Of a stretch of 64,000 nucleotides of DNA, positions 47,887-57,968 are shown in pieces (positions within the stretch are counted from its first letter, which is position 1; each line of letters opens with the position of its first letter). The position numbers and the translations under genes are program-made. Source of the stretch: Limosilactobacillus caviae (GTDB lineage: Bacteria > Bacillota > Bacilli > Lactobacillales > Lactobacillaceae); NCBI RefSeq assembly GCF_014635905.1, contig NZ_BMDS01000002.1:124001-188000 (forward strand). Reading direction: 5' to 3'. Below the pieces are notes generated by a model, which ran no database searches, was not told where the DNA came from, and was given only the letters and a program-made list of their open reading frames with translations.

Positions 47887-49689
47887 ATGAAAAGAACAAA
47901 TTATGCTGGAGATACAAATGAACAGCAAGTTGGTCAAGAAGTTGTCTTAAAAGGTTGGGTTGCAAAACGCCGAAACCTTGGTGGACTCATTTTTATTGAT
48001 TTATGGGATCGTGAGGGCATTGTTCAGCTTGTATTTAATGAAAAAGAAAATCCTGAAACATTTAAAGCAGCAAATGCTGTTCGAAACCAATATGTTCTTG
48101 AGGTTCAAGGTAAGGTTCAACTGCGGGCTGAAAAAGAAATTAACCCAGATATGAAGACTGGAAAAGTTGAAGTAGCAGTTGATAAGATCAAAGTATTAGC
48201 TAAGTCGGAAACTACGCCATTTGATATTGCTGATAATGTTGATGCATCTGAAGATTTACGGATGAAGTACCGTTATCTTGACTTACGTCGGCCAGAAATG
48301 ATGCGGAACTTAAAACTTCGGAGCAAGGTTGCTTCTATTGTCCATAATTACTATGATAACGAAGGATTTATGGACGTGGAAACGCCTGATTTGACTCGTT
48401 CAACTCCTGAAGGGGCTCGTGACTACATTGTACCGTCACGGGTTTATCCAGGACATTTCTATGCCTTACCGCAGTCACCACAGCTCTTTAAACAGTTATT
48501 AATGGCTGCTGGTGTTGATAAGTATTACCAATTAGCACGTTGCTTCCGGGACGAAGACTTACGTGGTGACCGTCAACCAGAATTTACCCAAATTGATACT
48601 GAAATGAGTTTTGCTACTCCTGAGGATATTCAAACTGTTACAGAGGGCTTGATTAAACGAGTAATGAAAGAAATTGTGGGTGTCGATGTTAAGACTCCAT
48701 TTCCACGAATGGAATGGCAAGAAGCTATGGACAAATATGGTTCTGATAAGCCAGACACCCGGTTTGGAATGCTGATTCATGACCTTTCTGAAATTGTTAA
48801 AAATAGTTCATTTAAGGTTTTTGCTAATACAGTTGCGGACGGTAATTACGTACGGGCCATTCGTGTTCCGGGTGGTGCTGATAAATATTCACGTAAGGAT
48901 ATTTCTAAGTATGAAGAATATATCAAGCGTTTTGGTGCTAAGGGACTTGCCTGGGTCAAGGTGACACCAGATGGATATAATGGTCCGGTAGCTAAATTCT
49001 TAAATGACCAAGCTGAACAAATTAATGCAGAAATGGATGCCCAAGATGGTGACTTAATTCTTTTTGTTGCTGGAAGTTTCCATGTTGTGTCAGATTCACT
49101 TGGTTACCTTCGCCGGGCAATTGCTGAAGAATTAGATATGATTAAACCAGACCAGTGGAACTACTTATGGGTTGTTAACTGGCCAATGTTTGAATATGAT
49201 GAAGGATTTGGTAAGTGGATTGCTGCCCACCACCCATTTACGATGCTAAACGAAGAGGACTTGCACTATCTTGAAGACGGCGAAGATCCTCATAAAGCAC
49301 ATGCTCAGAGTTACGATATTATTTTAAATGGTAACGAAATTGGTGGAGGTTCTATCCGTATTCATGATCCGAAAGTGCAAGAAAAAGTGCTAAAAGCTCT
49401 TGGCTATACGAAAGAACGCGCAGAAGCCCGCTTTGGGTTCTTGCTTAAGGCTTTAACAATGGGAATGCCGCCAGAAGGAGGACTAGCATTTGGGTTAGAC
49501 CGTTGGGTAATGTTACTAGCTCAAGCTGATAACATTCGGGACGTTATTCCATTCCCTAAGAACTCAAAGGCAGTGGAACCATTAACAGCCGCTCCTGGTA
49601 AGGTTAGTGAGCAACAGCTTGATGACCTTAAGATCGAATTCGATGAAAAAGTCGATTATAAGCAAGACCAGGATCCTGACGAAAAATAG
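47887..49689 (+). CDS. aspS: Aspartyl-tRNA synthetase
   Basis: Class IIb synthetase. 600 residues. N-terminal OB anticodon domain ([20 protein letters not shown]), motif 2 region [16 protein letters not shown], a bacterial GAD insertion (about 290-415), and motif 3 [16 protein letters not shown] 47887 follows GAGGGAAACGGAG. In many Firmicutes it follows hisS; here it stands alone behind its own T-box. Confidence 0.97.
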   Translation: MKRTNYAGDTNEQQVGQEVVLKGWVAKRRNLGGLIFIDLWDREGIVQLVFNEKENPETFKAANAVRNQYVLEVQGKVQLRAEKEINPDMKTGKVEVAVDKIKVLAKSETTPFDIADNVDASEDLRMKYRYLDLRRPEMMRNLKLRSKVASIVHNYYDNEGFMDVETPDLTRSTPEGARDYIVPSRVYPGHFYALPQSPQLFKQLLMAAGVDKYYQLARCFRDEDLRGDRQPEFTQIDTEMSFATPEDIQTVTEGLIKRVMKEIVGVDVKTPFPRMEWQEAMDKYGSDKPDTRFGMLIHDLSEIVKNSSFKVFANTVADGNYVRAIRVPGGADKYSRKDISKYEEYIKRFGAKGLAWVKVTPDGYNGPVAKFLNDQAEQINAEMDAQDGDLILFVAGSFHVVSDSLGYLRRAIAEELDMIKPDQWNYLWVVNWPMFEYDEGFGKWIAAHHPFTMLNEEDLHYLEDGEDPHKAHAQSYDIILNGNEIGGGSIRIHDPKVQEKVLKALGYTKERAEARFGFLLKALTMGMPPEGGLAFGLDRWVMLLAQADNIRDVIPFPKNSKAVEPLTAAPGKVSEQQLDDLKIEFDEKVDYKQDQDPDEK

Positions 49690-49696
49690 ATATAGT

Positions 49697-49750
49697 AAAA
49701 AACATCCCGCAAATAAGGATAATTCTTCCTTGTTTGCAGGATGCTTTTTT
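49697..49750. terminator. Bidirectional terminator between aspS and the ABC transporter
   Basis: AAAAAACATCC (from 49697) pairs with GGATGCTTTTTT (to 49750), with inner GCAAATAAGGA/TCCTTGTTTGC. Confidence 0.93.
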
Positions 49751-50489
49751 ACTTAAGAACCTTTTTTAAGAAATCTTGGGCTCGAGGACTGGATGGGTGA
49801 CTAAAGAATTCTTCTGGCTCACCAGTTTCTTGAATATAACCGTCTGCCATGAACCAAATTTGATCGGCGACTTCACGGGCAAATCCCATTTCATGTGTAA
49901 CTACGACCATCGTCATTCCTGATTCTGCTAAATCACGCATTACTTTTAGTACTTCATCGACCATTTCAGGGTCAAGGGCACTTGTTGGTTCGTCAAATAG
50001 CATTACTTCTGGACTCATTGCTAAAGCTCGGGCAATCGCAACCCGTTGTTTTTGACCACCGGATAATTGATCAGGGTATTGCTGGGCTTTATCGGCTAAA
50101 CCGACTTTTGTTAATAAATTCATTGCTGTTTTTGATGCTTGTTCTTCATCAATATTTTTTACTTTAACTGGCGCAATAGTAATGTTTTTGAGAACAGTCA
50201 TATTAGGAAAGAGGTTAAAGCCTTGGAAAACCATTCCCATCTTTTCCCGTAATTGATCAAGCTTTTTATCGTTCAGACCAATTAAATTTTGTCCCTCAAA
50301 AAGGACCTGGCCACCTGTTGGCTGTTCAAGAGCATTTAGGCAGCGAAGGAAAGTACTTTTACCTGCTCCTGAAGGACCGATTACACAAATAACTTGTCCT
50401 TTGTCAACGTGTTCTGAAATGTCTTTTAAGACAATGTTATTCTTAAATTTCTTTTGAAGATTTTTGATTTCAATCATTTTAGTGGGCAT
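49749..50489 (-). CDS. Polar amino acid ABC transporter ATPase
   Basis: 246-residue ATPase of the GlnQ/HisP type. Walker [10 protein letters not shown], signature LSGGQKQR, Walker [15 protein letters not shown], and the H-loop [15 protein letters not shown]. The start ATG at plus 50489 follows GGGAGA located in the end of the upstream permease gene (11-base overlap). Substrate is set by the fused binding protein; shared ArgR-like boxes suggest arginine or another basic amino acid (inference). Confidence 0.93.
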   Translation of the reverse strand: MPTKMIEIKNLQKKFKNNIVLKDISEHVDKGQVICVIGPSGAGKSTFLRCLNALEQPTGGQVLFEGQNLIGLNDKKLDQLREKMGMVFQGFNLFPNMTVLKNITIAPVKVKNIDEEQASKTAMNLLTKVGLADKAQQYPDQLSGGQKQRVAIARALAMSPEVMLFDEPTSALDPEMVDEVLKVMRDLAESGMTMVVVTHEMGFAREVADQIWFMADGYIQETGEPEEFFSHPSSPRAQDFLKKVLK

Positions 50490-51987
50490 GTTTCATTCTC
50501 CCTTCAAAGTAAAGTAGGACTCTGGATAATGTAAATGTAAGAATAAAGTAGATAATCATCGTAATGAATAGTGGCAGGACCCCTTTATAAGTTGCAGATT
50601 GAACCAGTTGTGTTTGGTACATTAATTCAGAAACACCGATAACAGAAACTAATGAACTATCTTTTAACAGAGTGATAAGTTCGTTTCCTAATGCTGGCCA
50701 AATATTTTTAAGTGCTTGTGGCATGATTACGTAGCGGAATGTTTCATTCTTGCTCATTCCAAGACTCCGTGCGGCTTCAGTCTGACCAAGCGGAATTGAT
50801 TGAATCCCGGAACGAATTATTTCAGCAACATATGCACCAGAGTTTAATGAAACAGCAATAATCCCAGCAAGAAGGGCAGGTAACGATTGAATAATAGCAC
50901 CAATTCCAAAGTAGACAAACATGATTTGAACCATCATTGGGGTTCCACGTAGAAATTCAATGTAACAAACAGCGATTGAGTGTAAGAATTTGTTCTTTGA
51001 CAGACGCATTAAAGCAAAGAGAGTTCCTAATAGAAAACCGCAAATAACAGAGACTACAGTTATGATTAAGGTGTACTTAATCCCCTTAGCGAAGTAACGC
51101 CAGTAGCTAAGAACCGTATTTTGCTTTTTATAGCTCTTCATGTATTGGGATGCTTGCGGAATCCATTCTTTATTAATCAACTGTTCTTTATTAACTTTTT
51201 TGATTGTCTGATTAGCAGCATTTACTAATGAAGTATCACCTTTAGGGAATGCCATCGCTATTCCGCCGGCTGTATTTGGCAGCTTTGAATTAAAGGCATA
51301 TAGGTTTGAATTATTGGCTGCATAGGCTTTAGCAGTAGCGGCATCCATTAAAACCCCATCATATTTATGAGATTGAAGTCCAATAACTAAAGAAGAGAGT
51401 TTAGCAAGTCCCTTTCCAGTTGCTTTGGGCATTTCTTTAGAGATTAGAGTAGATTGGAGAGTCCCGTTTTGAGCACCAACAGTCTTTCCGTTAAAGCTTT
51501 TTGCGCTAACTAATTTATCCTTATCTCCCTTGTTAATTAAGAAATAACTATCACCTGAGTAATAGGTATTAGAGAAATCAACACTCTTTTTCCGTTCATT
51601 TGTAACATTCATTCCAGAAATAATGGCATCAATTTTACCAGTCTCCAAGGCTACCAGTAAGGAGTCAAAGTCCATGTTTTTAATGACTAAACGAACGCCA
51701 ATATCTTTAGCAAATTGCTTAGCAAGAGAAACTTCAAAACCAACATACTTAGTTTTCCCATTCTCTTTAGTTGTAAATTCATATGGAGGATAGTCAGCAC
51801 TCATCCCAACAACTAAAGTACCTTTTTGTTTAATCTTTTGTAGAGAGTCGTCACTAGCAACTTGTGATGAATTTGTTGCTGACGAACTAGTTGAACTACT
51901 CTCGTTTGCGGCTAATGCAGTAATAGGGGTGCATAACATAGGAAATGCAATTATTATCAGCATTAATAAATGTTTAAAACCTTTCAT
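50479..51987 (-). CDS. Amino acid ABC transporter: fused substrate-binding protein and permease
   Basis: 502 residues. A signal peptide (about 1-27, ending ITALAA) is followed by a Ser/Asn-rich linker. A family-3 binding domain follows (about 50-275; [33 protein letters not shown]). A HisM/GlnP-type permease of about 220 residues completes it, with the EAA loop [21 protein letters not shown]. Such SBP-permease fusions occur in lactic acid bacteria. The binding domain is extracytoplasmic and tethered. ATG at plus 51987 follows AAAAGGAGTT. The promoter region carries four ArgR-like boxes. Confidence 0.94.
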   Translation of the reverse strand: MKGFKHLLMLIIIAFPMLCTPITALAANESSSTSSSATNSSQVASDDSLQKIKQKGTLVVGMSADYPPYEFTTKENGKTKYVGFEVSLAKQFAKDIGVRLVIKNMDFDSLLVALETGKIDAIISGMNVTNERKKSVDFSNTYYSGDSYFLINKGDKDKLVSAKSFNGKTVGAQNGTLQSTLISKEMPKATGKGLAKLSSLVIGLQSHKYDGVLMDAATAKAYAANNSNLYAFNSKLPNTAGGIAMAFPKGDTSLVNAANQTIKKVNKEQLINKEWIPQASQYMKSYKKQNTVLSYWRYFAKGIKYTLIITVVSVICGFLLGTLFALMRLSKNKFLHSIAVCYIEFLRGTPMMVQIMFVYFGIGAIIQSLPALLAGIIAVSLNSGAYVAEIIRSGIQSIPLGQTEAARSLGMSKNETFRYVIMPQALKNIWPALGNELITLLKDSSLVSVIGVSELMYQTQLVQSATYKGVLPLFITMIIYFILTFTLSRVLLYFEGRMKHAH

Positions 51988-52025
51988 AATTAATAACTCC
52001 TTTTCAGAATAGCAAAATTAAATTG

Positions 52026-52109
52026 TTATAAATATACACTTAAATACTTATTTATGCAATATAAAATATAAAAATAGTATAAATATACATTTACCTGTAT
52101 AAATAGAAA
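52026..52109 (-). promoter_or_regulatory. ABC transporter promoter with tandem ArgR-like boxes
   Basis: Minus-strand -35 TTGCAT (plus 52054-52059), 17 bases, -10 TATATT (plus 52031-52036). Box A (TATAAATATACA, 52027-52038) covers the -10 and box A' (52045-52058) covers the -35. Boxes B (52078-52089, same 12-mer as A) and C (52096-52107) lie upstream, with centres 20 bases apart. The argG promoter carries the same 12-mer in the same relation to its -10. The rest of 51988-52182 is AT-rich, without a gene. Confidence 0.6.
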
Positions 52110-52119
52110 AGCGCTTTCT
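52106..52119. promoter_or_regulatory. Possible cre (CcpA) site
   Basis: GAAAAGCGCTTTCT: near-palindromic, matches the catabolite-responsive core AANCGNTNWC but not the outer bases. It lies between the ABC transporter and rpsU promoters. Confidence 0.3.
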
Positions 52120-52182
52120 TGGTTTATAGAATGGGTAAATTGCCGAATGATAATAAATTTAAATTTTTATTTAAAAGTAATG

Positions 52183-52211
52183 TTGACAGGGTAGGTCATG
52201 TTGGGTAAAAT
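52183..52211 (+). promoter_or_regulatory. rpsU promoter
   Basis: TTGACA (52183-52188), 17 bases, TAAAAT (52206-52211). The leader to rpsU is about 70 bases, without a clear hairpin. Confidence 0.85.
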
Positions 52212-52286
52212 GTTTTTTGTAGTGAAAGGGAAGCAGTATGTCTGCGACCTCGATACGTAACTTTAAGCTCGGAGGGAGGGATCAAC

Positions 52287-52478
52287 ATGTCAAAAACAGT
52301 CGTTCGTAAGAATGAATCTTTAGACGACGCTCTTCGACGCTTTAAACGTTCAGTTTCACGTAACGGAACATTGCAAGAATATCGTAAACGTGAATTTTAC
52401 GAAAAGCCAAGTGTAAAACGCAAGTTGAAATCTGAAGCGGCACGGAAGCGTAAGAACAAGCGCAGTCGTCGTTACTAA
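52287..52478 (+). CDS. rpsU: 30S ribosomal protein S21
   Basis: 63-residue, strongly basic small-subunit protein. It shows [19 protein letters not shown] and the Arg/Lys-rich C terminus [13 protein letters not shown] 52287 follows GGAGGGA. yqeY follows after a terminator, the conserved rpsU-yqeY order. Confidence 0.97.
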   Translation: MSKTVVRKNESLDDALRRFKRSVSRNGTLQEYRKREFYEKPSVKRKLKSEAARKRKNKRSRRY

Positions 52479-52486
52479 AAATGTAT

Positions 52487-52518
52487 GCTCTCACCTGTTG
52501 CTCGGTGGGAGCTTTTTT
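52487..52518 (+). terminator. Terminator between rpsU and yqeY
   Basis: GCTCTCACC (52487-52495) pairs with GGTGGGAGC (52504-52512), one G-U pair, then six T. It lies directly before yqeY, so that gene depends on read-through. Confidence 0.88.
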
Positions 52519-52537
52519 CTATGAAAGAAGGATAAAA

Positions 52538-52984
52538 ATGAGCTTACTACAACAATTAACATCAGATATGGTTACAGCAATGAAAAAACGTGATAAGGAG
52601 ACCTTGAACGTTGTACGAATGCTAAAGGCAACTGTTCAAAATGAACAAATTGAACTTGGTCATGATTTGAATTCCAATGAAGAAATTGCGGTAATGGCAC
52701 AGGAATATAAGCAACGCAAGGAATCTCTTGAAGAGTTTGAAAAAGCTGGACGTGAAGATCTGATTAGTCAAGCTAAGAAGGAATTGGCTATTGTTGAAAG
52801 TTATATGCCAAAGCAATTATCCAAAGACGAAGTTACCAATATCGTTGAAGGAGTAATTAATGAACTTAACGCATCTAGTATGAAGGACTTTGGGAAGGTA
52901 ATGAAATCTGTTATGCCAAAAGTTCAAGGCCAGGCAGATGGAAAATTAGTTAACCAGGTTGTAAAAGAACAGTTAAACAAATAA
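52538..52984 (+). CDS. yqeY: GatB/YqeY domain protein
   Basis: 148 residues, resembling the tail domain of the GatB amidotransferase subunit. It may act in tRNA-dependent processes, but the role is unproven. Family patterns are LLQQLTSDMVTAMKKRDKE, LNVVRMLKATVQN and ESYMPKQLSKDE. ATG 52538 follows GAAGGAT; the longer frame from 52481 runs through the rpsU terminator. Confidence 0.94.
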   Translation: MSLLQQLTSDMVTAMKKRDKETLNVVRMLKATVQNEQIELGHDLNSNEEIAVMAQEYKQRKESLEEFEKAGREDLISQAKKELAIVESYMPKQLSKDEVTNIVEGVINELNASSMKDFGKVMKSVMPKVQGQADGKLVNQVVKEQLNK

Positions 52985-52987
52985 TAG

Positions 52988-53043
52988 AAAGTGCAATCAA
53001 ATTGATAGCAAATACCTTGCTATGCATTTGACTGCACTTTTTT
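52988..53043 (+). terminator. Terminator after yqeY
   Basis: AAAGTGCA(AT)CAAAT (52988-53002) pairs with ATTTGA(C)TGCACTTT (53026-53040), with inner TAGCAA/TTGCTA and six T. Confidence 0.88.
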
Positions 53044-53051
53044 ATAGTTAT

Positions 53052-53067
53052 AACTTAAAATTAAGTT
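53052..53067. promoter_or_regulatory. Inverted repeat upstream of the bile salt hydrolase gene
   Basis: Perfect 7-bp half-sites AACTTAA-AA-TTAAGTT, 28 bases before the start codon. A possible promoter, TTGACT near 53028 and TATAAC or TAACTT near 53050, would overlap it, as expected for an operator. The regulator is unknown. Confidence 0.45.
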
Positions 53068-53094
53068 GTATATGACTGGAAAGGGGCCTTTTTT

Positions 53095-54072
53095 ATGTGT
53101 ACATCAATTATCTATACTGCGGGTGACTATTATTTTGGCCGTAACCTTGATTTGGAGGTGGATTTAGGACAGAAAATAGTAATTACTCCCCGCAATAAAA
53201 CTTTAGAATTTCGTGAAATTCCCAATCTTGAACATCATTATGCAATTATTGGGATGTCAATTATTCGTGATGACTACCCGCTATACTTTGATGGGATAAA
53301 TGAAAAGGGTGTAGGCATGGCAGGCCTTAATTTTAATGGCCCTGCTCACTACTTTCCGGTTCAACAAGGGAAGGATAACATTGCCTCTTTTGAATTAGTT
53401 CCATATATTCTCGCAAGTGCATCATCAGTAAATGAGGCAAAAAAGTTGCTTGCTAATGCAAATATTGCAAATCTTAATTTCTCGGATAAATTACAAGCTG
53501 CACCGCTTCACTGGATTGTCGCGGATAAGACTGGTGCATCAATTACTGTTGAATCAACCATTGAGGGTTTAAAAGTATATGATAATCCAGTTGGTGTTTT
53601 AACAAATAATCCAGAATTCCCGCGTCAATTGGTAAATCTTAGCAATTATCGCGGTATTTCGCCAACAGCTCCAGAGAATACGATTGCGCCGGAAGTTGAT
53701 TTGCCAGTTTATAGTCGCGGATTTGGTAGTCATTTTCTGCCTGGCGGAATGGATTCAGAAAGCCGGTTTGTGAAAGCTACATTTGCAAAGATGCACACAC
53801 CGGTTGGCAATTCTGAAGTGGAAAATATTACTAATTATTTCCATATTCTTCAATCTGTAGAACAGCAAAAAGGCTTAGATGAGATTGCGCCAAATACCTA
53901 TGAGTACACAATTTATTCTGATGGTTCAAATCTATCAAAGGGAATCTTTTATTATCGGACTTATGAAAATAGTCAGATTAGTTCTGTAGATATGCATAAA
54001 GAAAATCTTGAAACGTCAGAACTAATTACTTATCGTGTTCAAAACCAGCAAGAAATTAATTATCAAAACTAG
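53095..54072 (+). CDS. bsh: Bile salt hydrolase (choloylglycine hydrolase family)
   Basis: Cytoplasmic Ntn hydrolase cleaving glycine or taurine from conjugated bile salts, a gut-adaptation trait. 325 residues. The nucleophile is C2 (MCTSI), exposed by removal of Met. R16 and D19 (GRNLDLE) are the conserved partners, with an Asn in the GMAGLNFNGP block and NNPEFPRQL (Asn about 172). It resembles BSH more than penicillin V acylase in these positions, but the families overlap. ATG 53095 follows AAAGGGG. It is a single-gene unit. Confidence 0.93.
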   Translation: MCTSIIYTAGDYYFGRNLDLEVDLGQKIVITPRNKTLEFREIPNLEHHYAIIGMSIIRDDYPLYFDGINEKGVGMAGLNFNGPAHYFPVQQGKDNIASFELVPYILASASSVNEAKKLLANANIANLNFSDKLQAAPLHWIVADKTGASITVESTIEGLKVYDNPVGVLTNNPEFPRQLVNLSNYRGISPTAPENTIAPEVDLPVYSRGFGSHFLPGGMDSESRFVKATFAKMHTPVGNSEVENITNYFHILQSVEQQKGLDEIAPNTYEYTIYSDGSNLSKGIFYYRTYENSQISSVDMHKENLETSELITYRVQNQQEINYQN

Positions 54073-54083
54073 TTTTATCTTTT

Positions 54084-54134
54084 ACTCTATTTATGCAATT
54101 ATATGTTTATTTTTTGCATAAATAGAGTTTTTTT
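54084..54134 (+). terminator. Terminator after bsh
   Basis: Perfect 15-bp stem ACTCTATTTATGCAA (54084-54098) / TTGCATAAATAGAGT (54114-54128) followed by T. Confidence 0.95.
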
Positions 54135-54154
54135 GAAAAAATATGCTAAAACTA

Positions 54155-54189
54155 TTGATTTTTATTCATGAACCTTGTATATTTATAAA
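54155..54189 (+). promoter_or_regulatory. argG promoter with two ArgR-like boxes
   Basis: -35 TTGATT (54155-54160), 17 bases, -10 TATATT (54178-54183). Box 1 TTGATTTTTATTCA (54155-54168) covers the -35 and box 2 TGTATATTTATAAA (54176-54189) covers the -10. Their centres are 21 bases apart, the spacing of classical double ARG boxes (TGAATWWWWATTCA). Confidence 0.7.
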
Positions 54190-54223
54190 CAATCAATTTC
54201 TAAATGATATGGAGGACGAGATT

Positions 54224-55456
54224 ATGTCGAAAGAAAAAATTGTTTTAGCTTATTCTGGTGGTTTGGATACTTCAGTAGCAATTGCATGGCTCAAAAATAA
54301 GGGCTATGATGTAATTGCATGTTGTATCGACGTTGGTGAAGGTAAAGACTTAGAGGCAATTAAAGAAAAAGGTCTCCAAGTTGGTGCATGGAAATCAGTA
54401 GTGATTGATGCTAAGCGCGACTTTGCTGAACAATTTGTATTACCTGCACTTCAAGCCCATGCGATGTATGAACAAAAGTACCCATTAGTTTCAGCACTTT
54501 CTCGTCCATTAATCGTGCAAAAACTAGTAGCAGTTGCTAATCAATACGGTGCGACTGCAATTGCCCATGGTTGTACTGGAAAGGGAAATGATCAAGTGCG
54601 GTTTGAAGCTGGAATTCATGCTTTAGCCCCTGATATGAAGATTGAAGATCCTATCCGGGATTGGCACTGGTCACGGGAAGAAGAAATTCAGTACGCTAAA
54701 GATAATGGGATTCCGGTACCGATTACTAAAGCTAGTCCTTATTCAATTGATGAAAACTTATGGGGACGTGCAAATGAATGTGGAATTTTGGAAGATCCAT
54801 GGGCTGCTGCTCCGGCTGACGCCTATGATCGGACAGTTTCGATTGAAGAAGCACCAGATACGCCAACTACTATCGAAATAACATTTAATGAGGGTGTACC
54901 AACTGCCATTGATGGAGAAGAGATGCCTTTAGACCAGCTAATTATGAAGCTTGATAAATTGGCAGGCAGTCATGGTATTGGCCGGATTGATCATGTTGAA
55001 AATCGGCTTGTCGGTATTAAGTCGCGGGAAATTTATGAGTGTCCAGCTGCTACTGTTTTATTAGCAGCTCATAAGGACTTGGAAGACTTGACTCAAGAAC
55101 GGGAAGTTGCCCATTTCAAACCATTGATTGAACAAAAAATGAGTGAAATCATTTACAACGGCCTTTGGTATTCACCATTGATGAAGTCCTTAGTAGCCTT
55201 TATTGATAAATCCCAAGAAGTTGTTAACGGTGTTGTAAGGGTTAAATTATTTAAGGGTAATGTCATTTGTGAAGGACGGAAATCACCAAACTCACTTTAT
55301 GATAAGAACCTAGCTACTTACACATCAGCTGACGAATTTGATCAAGAAGCAGCAACTGGATTTATCAAATTGTGGGAATTACCAGATAAAGTTTATGCTC
55401 AAGTACAAAATAAGAATAAACAAGATGTAAAGGAGAAGACAAGCGATGCCCATTAA
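54224..55456 (+). CDS. argG: Argininosuccinate synthase
   Basis: Joins citrulline and aspartate with ATP, the penultimate arginine biosynthesis step. 410 residues. The PP-loop is [14 protein letters not shown], followed by [16 protein letters not shown] 54224 follows GGAGGACG; the 27-residue longer frame runs through the promoter. argH overlaps its 3' end by 11 bases. ArgR-like control is suggested by the promoter boxes. Confidence 0.97.
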   Translation: MSKEKIVLAYSGGLDTSVAIAWLKNKGYDVIACCIDVGEGKDLEAIKEKGLQVGAWKSVVIDAKRDFAEQFVLPALQAHAMYEQKYPLVSALSRPLIVQKLVAVANQYGATAIAHGCTGKGNDQVRFEAGIHALAPDMKIEDPIRDWHWSREEEIQYAKDNGIPVPITKASPYSIDENLWGRANECGILEDPWAAAPADAYDRTVSIEEAPDTPTTIEITFNEGVPTAIDGEEMPLDQLIMKLDKLAGSHGIGRIDHVENRLVGIKSREIYECPAATVLLAAHKDLEDLTQEREVAHFKPLIEQKMSEIIYNGLWYSPLMKSLVAFIDKSQEVVNGVVRVKLFKGNVICEGRKSPNSLYDKNLATYTSADEFDQEAATGFIKLWELPDKVYAQVQNKNKQDVKEKTSDAH

Positions 55457-56834
55457 GAGAATGTGGGGTGGCCGGTTTGAAGAAGCTGGTGACCAACTAG
55501 TTAACCAATTTAACGCATCAATTAACTTTGATCAGGAGATGGCAGCAGAAGACATTGAAGGTTCACTGGCTCATGTGAAAATGCTAAAAGAGACTAAGAT
55601 TTTATCCGCAGCTGACGCAGATAAAATTATCGCTGGACTTGAAAAGCTGCGCGAACGATTAACTAGCGAAGGACTCCCATTTTCAATAGATAATGAAGAC
55701 ATTCATATGAATATTGAAGCATTACTAACAGAAGAAATTGGTCCTGTTGCTGGTAAGCTTCATACAGGGCGGAGCAGGAATGACCAGGTTGCAACTGATC
55801 TTCACCTATATGTAAAAAAACGGTTACCGATTATTATTCGTGAATTAAAGAAACTGCAAGGCGAATTAGTCGATAAGGCAGAGGAAAATGTTGAAACAAT
55901 TATGCCCGGTTACACTCATATGCAGCACGCTCAGCCGATCTCTTATGGTCATTATTTGATGGCTTATTTCCAGATGTTTCAACGGGATGTTGAGCGATTT
56001 GAGTTCAATCAACAACATACCGATTTATCACCTCTAGGGGCGGCAGCATTAGCGGGTACTACTTTTCCAATTGACCGTCAACTGAGTGCAAAATATTTAG
56101 GCTTTGCTGAACCTTACCATAATTCTTTAGACGCTGTTTCTGACCGTGATTTTGCGCTGGAATTTTTGAGTAATGCTAGTATTTTGATGATGCATTTATC
56201 ACGTTTATGTGAAGAACTAATTTATTGGTGCAGCTATGAATTTGGCTACCTAGAATTAGCAGACTCCTATTCGACTGGTAGTTCAATTATGCCGCAAAAG
56301 AAAAATCCGGATATGGCTGAACTAATTCGTGGAAAAGCTGGTCGTGTTTACGGTGACCTATTTGGTTTGCTGACTACAATGAAGGGGTTGCCGCTTGCTT
56401 ATAATAAGGATATGCAAGAAGATAAGGAAGGTTTATTTGACGCCATAAAGACGATTTTGCCAAGCATTAAAATTATGACTGGGATGATTGCAACCTTACA
56501 AGTGAAGAAGGATGCGATGGAACATGCAACTCATCATGATTTCTCAAATGCAACAGAATTAGCGGATTACCTTGCAACAAAAGGCATTCCTTTTAGAAAA
56601 GCACATGAAATTGTCGGTGAGTTAGTATTAAAAGGGCTTAAAACCGGAACAAATCTTGTTGATATTCCATTAGAAGAGTATCGAAAAATCTCTCCTAAAA
56701 TTAATGAAGATGTATATACCGTTTTACAGCCTAAAGTAGCAGTAGAGCGTCGGAATTCATATGGCGGTACAGGGTTTGAACAAGTTCGTCAACAAATTAA
56801 AATCGCTAAAGACATCTTGAAAAGTGATAAGTAA
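55446..56834 (+). CDS. argH: Argininosuccinate lyase
   Basis: Splits argininosuccinate to arginine and fumarate. 462 residues of the fumarase/aspartase superfamily, with the signature [11 protein letters not shown] and the N-terminal [22 protein letters not shown] and TPL-like substrate loops are present. ATG 55446 follows AAGGAGAAG within argG. No other arginine biosynthesis genes are in the window. Confidence 0.97.
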   Translation: MPIKRMWGGRFEEAGDQLVNQFNASINFDQEMAAEDIEGSLAHVKMLKETKILSAADADKIIAGLEKLRERLTSEGLPFSIDNEDIHMNIEALLTEEIGPVAGKLHTGRSRNDQVATDLHLYVKKRLPIIIRELKKLQGELVDKAEENVETIMPGYTHMQHAQPISYGHYLMAYFQMFQRDVERFEFNQQHTDLSPLGAAALAGTTFPIDRQLSAKYLGFAEPYHNSLDAVSDRDFALEFLSNASILMMHLSRLCEELIYWCSYEFGYLELADSYSTGSSIMPQKKNPDMAELIRGKAGRVYGDLFGLLTTMKGLPLAYNKDMQEDKEGLFDAIKTILPSIKIMTGMIATLQVKKDAMEHATHHDFSNATELADYLATKGIPFRKAHEIVGELVLKGLKTGTNLVDIPLEEYRKISPKINEDVYTVLQPKVAVERRNSYGGTGFEQVRQQIKIAKDILKSDK

Positions 56835-56854
56835 TCAAAACTAAATACAAATGA

Positions 56855-56899
56855 CGGGAGAGGGAGAAACTTAACCAGTTTTCTCAGTCTCTCTTTTTT
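56855..56899 (+). terminator. Terminator after argGH
   Basis: GGGAGA-GGGAGAAACT (from about 56856) pairs with AGTTTTCTC-(AG)-TCTCTC, then six T. Confidence 0.85.
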
Positions 56900-56915
56900 A
56901 TTGTAATTATTCTTA

Positions 56916-56924
56916 TGCTATAAT
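56916..56924 (+). promoter_or_regulatory. Extended -10 promoter of the phoH-era-recO operon
   Basis: TGC-TATAAT (56916-56924); no clear -35. The phoH start lies 43 bases on. Confidence 0.65.
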
Positions 56925-56966
56925 TAACGTTAAATAAAATCTGCTAAATTAAAGGAGATTGTATAG

Positions 56967-57968
56967 TTGGGAGAACAAAAACAGAAGATTGAACAAACTT
57001 TTCAAATTGAAAGCCCTGAAATTGAAGTTGGTTTATTAGGAACGCAAGATAAATTTGTGAGCTTAATTGAACAAGGAATGGACGTCGAAATTCGGCCCTT
57101 TGGTGAAAATTTAAAAGTAACCGGGTTGGAGGAAGATGTAAAACTTACCATTGATGTATTTCAAGCCTTAATTTCTTTACTTAATCAGGGAATTCGAATT
57201 CATAGTACTGATATTGTTAGCGCAATGAAGATGGCCCATCGTGGTACTTTAGAATATTTTGCCGACTTATACAGTGAAACTATTATAAAAGATCGACGTG
57301 GAAGATCAATTCGCGTCAAAAATTTTGGTCAGCGACAGTATGTTAATGCAATAAAGCATAATGATATTACATTTGGAATTGGCCCTGCTGGAACGGGTAA
57401 GACATATTTAGCTGTTGCAATGGCGGTAGCAGCACTGAAGAGAGGCGAAGTCGAGAGAATTATCTTAACTCGGCCAGCTGTTGAAGCAGGAGAGAGTCTA
57501 GGATTCCTGCCTGGTGATCTTCGAGAAAAAGTTGACCCCTACTTGCGACCAATCTATGATGCCCTAAATGATATTTTTGGTGCGGATCATACTCAGCGTT
57601 TAATTGACCGAGGCGTTATTGAAATTGCACCGCTTGCTTATATGCGTGGACGAACTCTTGATAGTGCATTTGTAATTTTAGATGAAGCTCAAAATACAAC
57701 TAATGCACAAATGAAGATGTTTTTGACTCGTCTTGGCTTTGGGTCAAAGATGGTTGTTAATGGTGATGTTTCGCAAATTGATTTGCCCCACGGAACGCGT
57801 AGTGGTCTCATTAATGCAGAACGAATTTTGACTAATATTAAATCAATTAAGTTTGTTAAGTTTAGCGCGGAAGATGTAGTTCGTCACCCAGTAGTAGCAC
57901 GCATTATTACTGCTTATGAAGATGAGACATCAAAGCGATTAGCGCAGAAAGATAAAGAGGAAAAGTAA
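56967..57968 (+). CDS. phoH: PhoH-like ATPase
   Basis: Cytosolic P-loop ATPase/RNA-helicase-like protein linked to RNA metabolism through its fixed neighbour ybeY. 333 residues. Walker A GIGPAGTGKTYLA (about residue 136), Walker B VILDEAQNTT, and TRPAVEAGESLGFLPGDL. The start is TTG 56967 after AAAGGAGA. Its stop overlaps the ybeY start by one base (TAATG). Confidence 0.95.
   Translation: MGEQKQKIEQTFQIESPEIEVGLLGTQDKFVSLIEQGMDVEIRPFGENLKVTGLEEDVKLTIDVFQALISLLNQGIRIHSTDIVSAMKMAHRGTLEYFADLYSETIIKDRRGRSIRVKNFGQRQYVNAIKHNDITFGIGPAGTGKTYLAVAMAVAALKRGEVERIILTRPAVEAGESLGFLPGDLREKVDPYLRPIYDALNDIFGADHTQRLIDRGVIEIAPLAYMRGRTLDSAFVILDEAQNTTNAQMKMFLTRLGFGSKMVVNGDVSQIDLPHGTRSGLINAERILTNIKSIKFVKFSAEDVVRHPVVARIITAYEDETSKRLAQKDKEEK

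Noticed and set aside
52021-52110. Replication-origin-like AT-rich repeat cluster
   Set aside because: The repeated TATAAATATACA units fit paired regulator boxes over a promoter; no DnaA boxes are evident.
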